DNA from: Allomuricauda sp. F6463D
GTDB lineage: Bacteria > Bacteroidota > Bacteroidia > Flavobacteriales > Flavobacteriaceae
Assembly: GCF_023015965.1 (NCBI RefSeq)
Contig: NZ_JALKAN010000001.1
Span: forward strand, 682,001-746,000
DNA length: 64,000 nt
Direction of reading: 5' to 3'
The position numbers and the translations under genes are program-made. Positions 60,114 to 64,000 of the stretch are shown piece by piece. Each line of letters opens with the position of its first letter. Position 1 is the stretch's first letter. The notes beneath the pieces are model-generated. The model saw only the letters and a list, made by a program, of their open reading frames with translations, did no database searches and was not told where the DNA came from.

Positions 60114-60521
60114 ATGGAAGAAGGTAAAAAAATAATTTTGTTCGATGGGGTATGTAACCTCTGCAACAGCTCAGTACAATTTGTGATCAAACGAGACAAA
60201 AAAGACTTGTTCCGGTATGCTGCGCTGCAAAGCGATATTGGTCAGCAATTGGTAGCACAACGCCATATAGATACCCTCACAATCGATTCCATCATCCTTA
60301 TTGAGCCTGGGGTTGCCTATTATACCAAATCCGATGCTGCCTTGGAAATTGCAAAGGACTTGGGTGGATTATGGAAGTTGACTGCCATTTTTGCATGGAT
60401 TCCAACTTCCGTTCGCAATGTTATCTATGATTTTGTAGCCAAAAATCGATATAAGTGGTTTGGCAAAAAGGAATCCTGTATGATTCCCACGCCCGAACTA
60501 AAAGCCAAGTTTTTGGATTAA
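60114..60521 (+). CDS. DCC-family thiol-disulfide oxidoreductase-like protein (DUF393)
   Basis: A 135-residue protein of the DCC family: ILFDGVCNLCNSSVQFVIKR with the DGxCxxC motif that names the family, and FAWIPTSVRNVIYDFVAKNRYKWFG near the end. A thioredoxin-like fold is expected. It ends directly against the convergent symporter gene (no bases between the stops). Confidence 0.88.
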   Translation: MEEGKKIILFDGVCNLCNSSVQFVIKRDKKDLFRYAALQSDIGQQLVAQRHIDTLTIDSIILIEPGVAYYTKSDAALEIAKDLGGLWKLTAIFAWIPTSVRNVIYDFVAKNRYKWFGKKESCMIPTPELKAKFLD

Positions 60522-61847
60522 TTATTTTACCTCATCATAATGATCGTCCCATTCCTGCGGATGTGGATCGCCCAGTTTACCAACCGATTTGGCCACTACC
60601 ATGGACACCATAGCGTCTCCTGTAACGTTCACAATGGTACGGCACATATCCAATGGCCGGTCCACAGCAAAAATCAATGCTAGACCAATGGCCAACTTAT
60701 CAGCAGGGAAACCAATGGACTCCAACACAATTACCAACATCACCATTCCCGCCCCGGGAACTGCCGCGGAACCAATGGAGGCCAATAAGGCTGTAAGCAC
60801 AATAGTAAGCTGATCTCCAAAAGTGAGGTCGAACCCAAGCGCCTGTGAAATAAATACGGCTGCAACGCCTTGGTATAAACTTGTACCATCCATATTTATG
60901 GTTGCGCCAACGGGCAATACAAAACTGGAAACTTCTTTATCCACACCAATATGCTCCTCTACCCTTTCCATGGTAACAGGAAGGGTTGCAGCACTGGAAC
61001 TTGTGGAAAAGGCCAGCAACTGTGCCGGACTTATCTCTTTTAAAAACCAGAACGGATTCTTTTTTGTCACAAAGGCCACAATAAGGGTGTAAAAAACAAT
61101 CATAAGTGCAAGACCCAATAAAACCACACCGGCATACTTTAACAATGCCAGTAATAAATCTGGGTCGCTGGAGGATACCACAACCCCAGCCAATAAGGCA
61201 AAAACCGCATATGGCGCCGAAAGCATAATCAAATCCACCATTTTTAAGACCACATCGTTGAGTGAATCAAAGAAGTCTTTCAATGGTTTTGCCTTTTCCT
61301 CGCCAATCAACAACATGGAAATACCTAAGAAAATAGTAAAGAAAATTACTTGGAGCATCAGCGCATTGTCCGTCATGGCAGCCAAAGCATTGTCAGGCAC
61401 CATATCAACGATAAATTGGAGCGGTCCGCTATCTTTTTGACGTGAAGCTTCCTCTATTTTGGAAGTAACCCCAGCATCACTTGCATAAGTATCTGTTAGT
61501 TTGGTAACGGTTTCTTCCGAAATACCACTACCGGGATTCATTACATTTACCAGTAGCAGACCAATGGTTATTGCCACTACCGTAGTAACTATATAAGTTC
61601 CGATCGTACGGAGACCTATATTTCTAAATTTTGAAATATCCTTTAAGTCGGAAATACCCTTTACCAAAGATGCCAAAATCAAGGGTATGGCAATAAGTTT
61701 TAGAAGTTTTACAAAAATGGTTCCTAATGGCTGGATCCAATCGTCTACAAAATCCTTACCCCAATCAATTTGGGTCATTGCAAATCCAAAAAGAATACCG
61801 AGAAGCATTCCAATAAGGATTTGCCAGTGCAATTCCAATTTCTTCAT
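60522..61847 (-). CDS. Dicarboxylate/amino acid:cation symporter (DAACS family)
   Basis: A 441-residue transporter of the GltP/DctA family: the serine-rich hairpin AFSTSSSAATLPVTMERVEE, the substrate motif NMDGTSLYQGVAAVFISQAL and the second hairpin AVPGAGMVMLVIVLESIGFP are all visible. It is expected to import glutamate, aspartate or C4-dicarboxylates with H+ or Na+. An insertion of ~40 residues follows the fourth helix (SEETVTKLTDTYASDAGVTS...). It is monocistronic. Confidence 0.94.
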   Translation of the reverse strand: MKKLELHWQILIGMLLGILFGFAMTQIDWGKDFVDDWIQPLGTIFVKLLKLIAIPLILASLVKGISDLKDISKFRNIGLRTIGTYIVTTVVAITIGLLLVNVMNPGSGISEETVTKLTDTYASDAGVTSKIEEASRQKDSGPLQFIVDMVPDNALAAMTDNALMLQVIFFTIFLGISMLLIGEEKAKPLKDFFDSLNDVVLKMVDLIMLSAPYAVFALLAGVVVSSSDPDLLLALLKYAGVVLLGLALMIVFYTLIVAFVTKKNPFWFLKEISPAQLLAFSTSSSAATLPVTMERVEEHIGVDKEVSSFVLPVGATINMDGTSLYQGVAAVFISQALGFDLTFGDQLTIVLTALLASIGSAAVPGAGMVMLVIVLESIGFPADKLAIGLALIFAVDRPLDMCRTIVNVTGDAMVSMVVAKSVGKLGDPHPQEWDDHYDEVK

Positions 61848-61905
61848 AAAGTAAAATTCAGGACGTTAATATACTTTATAGAAAGGAAACCTCCTAATTG
61901 GGCAC

Positions 61906-62970
61906 TCAGATTTTGTTTGTACGGGCCAAAAGAGCGTAATCTGCCAAAACCAATGAGGCCATGGCTTCTACTATGGGAACAGCTCTTGGAACAACACAGG
62001 GATCGTGTCGCCCTTTTCCTTGGGTGGTTACTTTTTCACCTGCTTTATTAATGGTCTCATAAGACTGCAATACCGTAGCAACGGGCTTAAAAGCCACACT
62101 AAAATAGATATCCATCCCATTGCTTATGCCACCCTGTACCCCACCACTACGATTGGTTTTAGTGGTACCATCTGGATTAAAGGCATCGTTGTGCTCACTT
62201 CCCTTCATGGCCACCCCGGCAAAGCCACTACCATACTCAAAACCTTTTACCGCATTGATGGACAACATGGCCTCTCCCAGTCTGGCGTGTAACTTATCAA
62301 AAACAGGTTCTCCAAGACCAACTGGTACATTTTGGATAACGCAGGTAATCACTCCTCCGATGGTATCCCCTTCTTTTTTAATGGATTTGATATAATCCTC
62401 CATTTGTTGGGCCATTTGGGTATCGGGACAGCGAACTGCATTGGATTCTATCAAGGAAAAATCCAACTCTTGGTACGGTTTCTCCAATTTCATATCCCCG
62501 ACCTGCGAAACAAAGGCATTGATTTTTATTTCCTTTAAAAACTGTTTGGCAATGGCGCCACCCACTACCCTACTGGCTGTTTCCCGAGCAGAGCTTCTAC
62601 CGCCTCCGCGATAGTCGCGAAACCCATATTTTTTATCGTACACATAATCTGCATGCGATGGTCGGTACGAATCCTTAATGTGTGAATAATCCTTGGATTT
62701 CTGGTTGGTATTATGAATAGCAAAACCTATAGGTGTTCCCGTGGTCTTTCCTTCAAAAACACCAGAATATATTTCAACGGTATCTGGCTCTTTGCGCTGT
62801 GTTACAATCGCAGATTGCCCTGGTTTTCTACGGTTAAGCTCCCATTGAATTTTGTCCAAATCCAACTCAATTCCGGCAGGACAACCGTCTATGATGCCTC
62901 CCAAAGCTTTTCCATGAGATTCACCAAATGTGGTGAGCCTAAAAAGTTGTCCAAAAGAATTTCCTGCCAT
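61906..62970 (-). CDS. aroC: Chorismate synthase
   Basis: A 354-residue chorismate synthase. Signature 1 is [20 protein letters not shown], the FMN-binding [20 protein letters not shown] is signature 2 and [17 protein letters not shown] is signature 3. It makes chorismate from EPSP, the last shared step of aromatic amino acid synthesis. The start at 62970 gives the normal N-terminus. It lies 58 nt upstream of the symporter gene on the same strand. Confidence 0.97.
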   Translation of the reverse strand: MAGNSFGQLFRLTTFGESHGKALGGIIDGCPAGIELDLDKIQWELNRRKPGQSAIVTQRKEPDTVEIYSGVFEGKTTGTPIGFAIHNTNQKSKDYSHIKDSYRPSHADYVYDKKYGFRDYRGGGRSSARETASRVVGGAIAKQFLKEIKINAFVSQVGDMKLEKPYQELDFSLIESNAVRCPDTQMAQQMEDYIKSIKKEGDTIGGVITCVIQNVPVGLGEPVFDKLHARLGEAMLSINAVKGFEYGSGFAGVAMKGSEHNDAFNPDGTTKTNRSGGVQGGISNGMDIYFSVAFKPVATVLQSYETINKAGEKVTTQGKGRHDPCVVPRAVPIVEAMASLVLADYALLARTNKI

Positions 62971-63163
62971 TGAATATAAAATTTTACTGCCCCAAAGGTA
63001 GACGTTACAAATCTAATTCAAAAACAGTGTTATGGCTTAATATTATTGTAACATATTTAGTTTCAAGATGATGATTATTTAACAATATCCTCATGTATTA
63101 ATGACTTCGATTTGATATTAAAATAAATACCATGATTTAATTTTATAATCAAACCCTATAGCA

Positions 63164-64000
63164 TTGAAAAAAAGGAAATTAGAATTAGTCGTTATCTCAG
63201 ATACTCACTTGGGAACCTATGGTTGTCATGCCGACGAGCTCATTACCTACCTAAATAGTATCCAACCCAAAAAGCTTATTTTAAATGGTGACATCATTGA
63301 TATTTGGCAGTTTAGCAAAAGATATTTCCCTCCTTCCCATTTAAAGGTTCTAAAAAAAATCATTGGCATGGCCTCCAAGGGTACCGAGGTATATTATATT
63401 ACTGGAAATCATGATGAAATGCTTCGTAAGTTCAGTGATACTTCCATGGGAAACTTTAAAATAATGAACAAGTTGGTTTTGAACTTGGATGGTAAAAAAG
63501 CTTGGTTTTTTCATGGTGATGTGTTCGATGTTTCCATACAAAATGCCAAATGGTTGGCCAAATTGGGCGGGTATGGTTATGACTTTTTAATATTGACCAA
63601 TTATTTTCTCAATTGGTGTCTGGCCAAAATGGGACGCGAAAAATATTCGCTTTCCAAACGAATCAAAAATAGTGTCAAGGGTGCGGTAAAGTATATCAAT
63701 AATTTTGAAACGACAGCAGCAGAACTCGCCATTGAAAATCATTATGATTATGTTGTCTGTGGACATATACATCAGCCTAAAAAAGAGGTTTATGAAAACA
63801 AACACGGGAGCTGCACCTACTTAAATTCAGGGGATTGGATAGAAAACCTGACAGCTTTGGAATATTCCTTCAAACGATGGAAAATTTACCATTACAACCA
63901 CGATAGGCTATCCCCGTTTTTTATGGATGAAGACCTCAAAGAGATGGATATGAACGAACTCATAGCCTCCATCACCAATAGCGGAATTACCAACACGGAT
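63164..64000 (+). CDS. UDP-2,3-diacylglucosamine diphosphatase-like metallophosphoesterase (partial)
   Basis: The frame runs to the window end (279 codons, no stop). The metallophosphoesterase motifs are in place: VVISDTHLGT (Asp, His), LNGDIIDIW, YITGNHDEML and the final VCGHIHQP. It resembles LpxH-type hydrolases of lipid A synthesis and calcineurin-like relatives. The start is TTG at 63164: an in-frame stop lies 16 nt upstream and no ATG intervenes. Sequence 62971-63163 shows no other gene. Confidence 0.88.
   Translation, partial: MKKRKLELVVISDTHLGTYGCHADELITYLNSIQPKKLILNGDIIDIWQFSKRYFPPSHLKVLKKIIGMASKGTEVYYITGNHDEMLRKFSDTSMGNFKIMNKLVLNLDGKKAWFFHGDVFDVSIQNAKWLAKLGGYGYDFLILTNYFLNWCLAKMGREKYSLSKRIKNSVKGAVKYINNFETTAAELAIENHYDYVVCGHIHQPKKEVYENKHGSCTYLNSGDWIENLTALEYSFKRWKIYHYNHDRLSPFFMDEDLKEMDMNELIASITNSGITNTD

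Overview
The window reads as chromosome of a marine-type Flavobacteriaceae (Bacteroidota). The evidence is the low-to-medium GC, the promoters of the TTG-N19/20-TAnnTTTG kind, the sigma/FecR/TonB-receptor triplet, DUF6090, DUF1835, DUF4251, DUF5694 and DUF983 proteins, a fused E1 alpha/beta 2-oxoacid dehydrogenase and a MutS2 without an Smr tail. Species cannot be named from the sequence alone.

Layout. 0.1-3.9 kb is an accessory patch: a RadC/JAB protein, a reverse transcriptase (RT) gene whose 5' flank is a retron-like non-coding region closed by a perfect 12-bp inverted repeat, and a divergent BT4734/PriCT-2 primase-type fragment. 3.9-24 kb is mostly core: DUF302, a very large BNR/VPS10 protein, a PQQ sugar dehydrogenase, DMT exporter, OmpA/lipocalin pair, E1 dehydrogenase, 2OG oxygenase, SUI1, nucleoside phosphorylase, Ung, MutS2 and a TetR/AhpD-like pair with twin operators. 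24-25.3 kb holds a palindromic MITE and a one-gene outpost of the cassette array. 25.3-35 kb is a stress and small-enzyme neighbourhood: two Crp/Fnr regulators, pirin, MntR/DtxR diverging from a superoxide dismutase with an operator inside the sod promoter, and a run of VOC, SRPBCC, DHFR-like and DUF1801 proteins. 35.2-40.6 kb is an ECF sigma/FecR/TonB receptor locus with an Asp-rich lipoprotein.

40.7-60.1 kb is the most remarkable part. It is an integron-like cassette array. One- or two-gene units, nearly all pointing the same way, begin with GTTR... and end with the reverse complement of their own first 7-15 bases (...YAAC). A hairpin-forming site follows each unit and ends in CCGTT or ACGTT at the next one. 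Between many gene cassettes sits a ~290-296 bp non-coding unit (R) built on the same plan. No integrase gene is visible. Cargo includes a 5'-nucleotidase, serine hydrolase, ParB-like plus Mrr-like nuclease pair, exporter/LysR, DUF983/AraC, NTF2-like/cupin, two GT[VF]H-motif lipoproteins, two DUF6090 proteins, an alpha/beta hydrolase and a DUF5677 protein.

60.1-64 kb returns to core genes: a DCC-family oxidoreductase, dicarboxylate symporter, aroC and a metallophosphoesterase cut by the window end.
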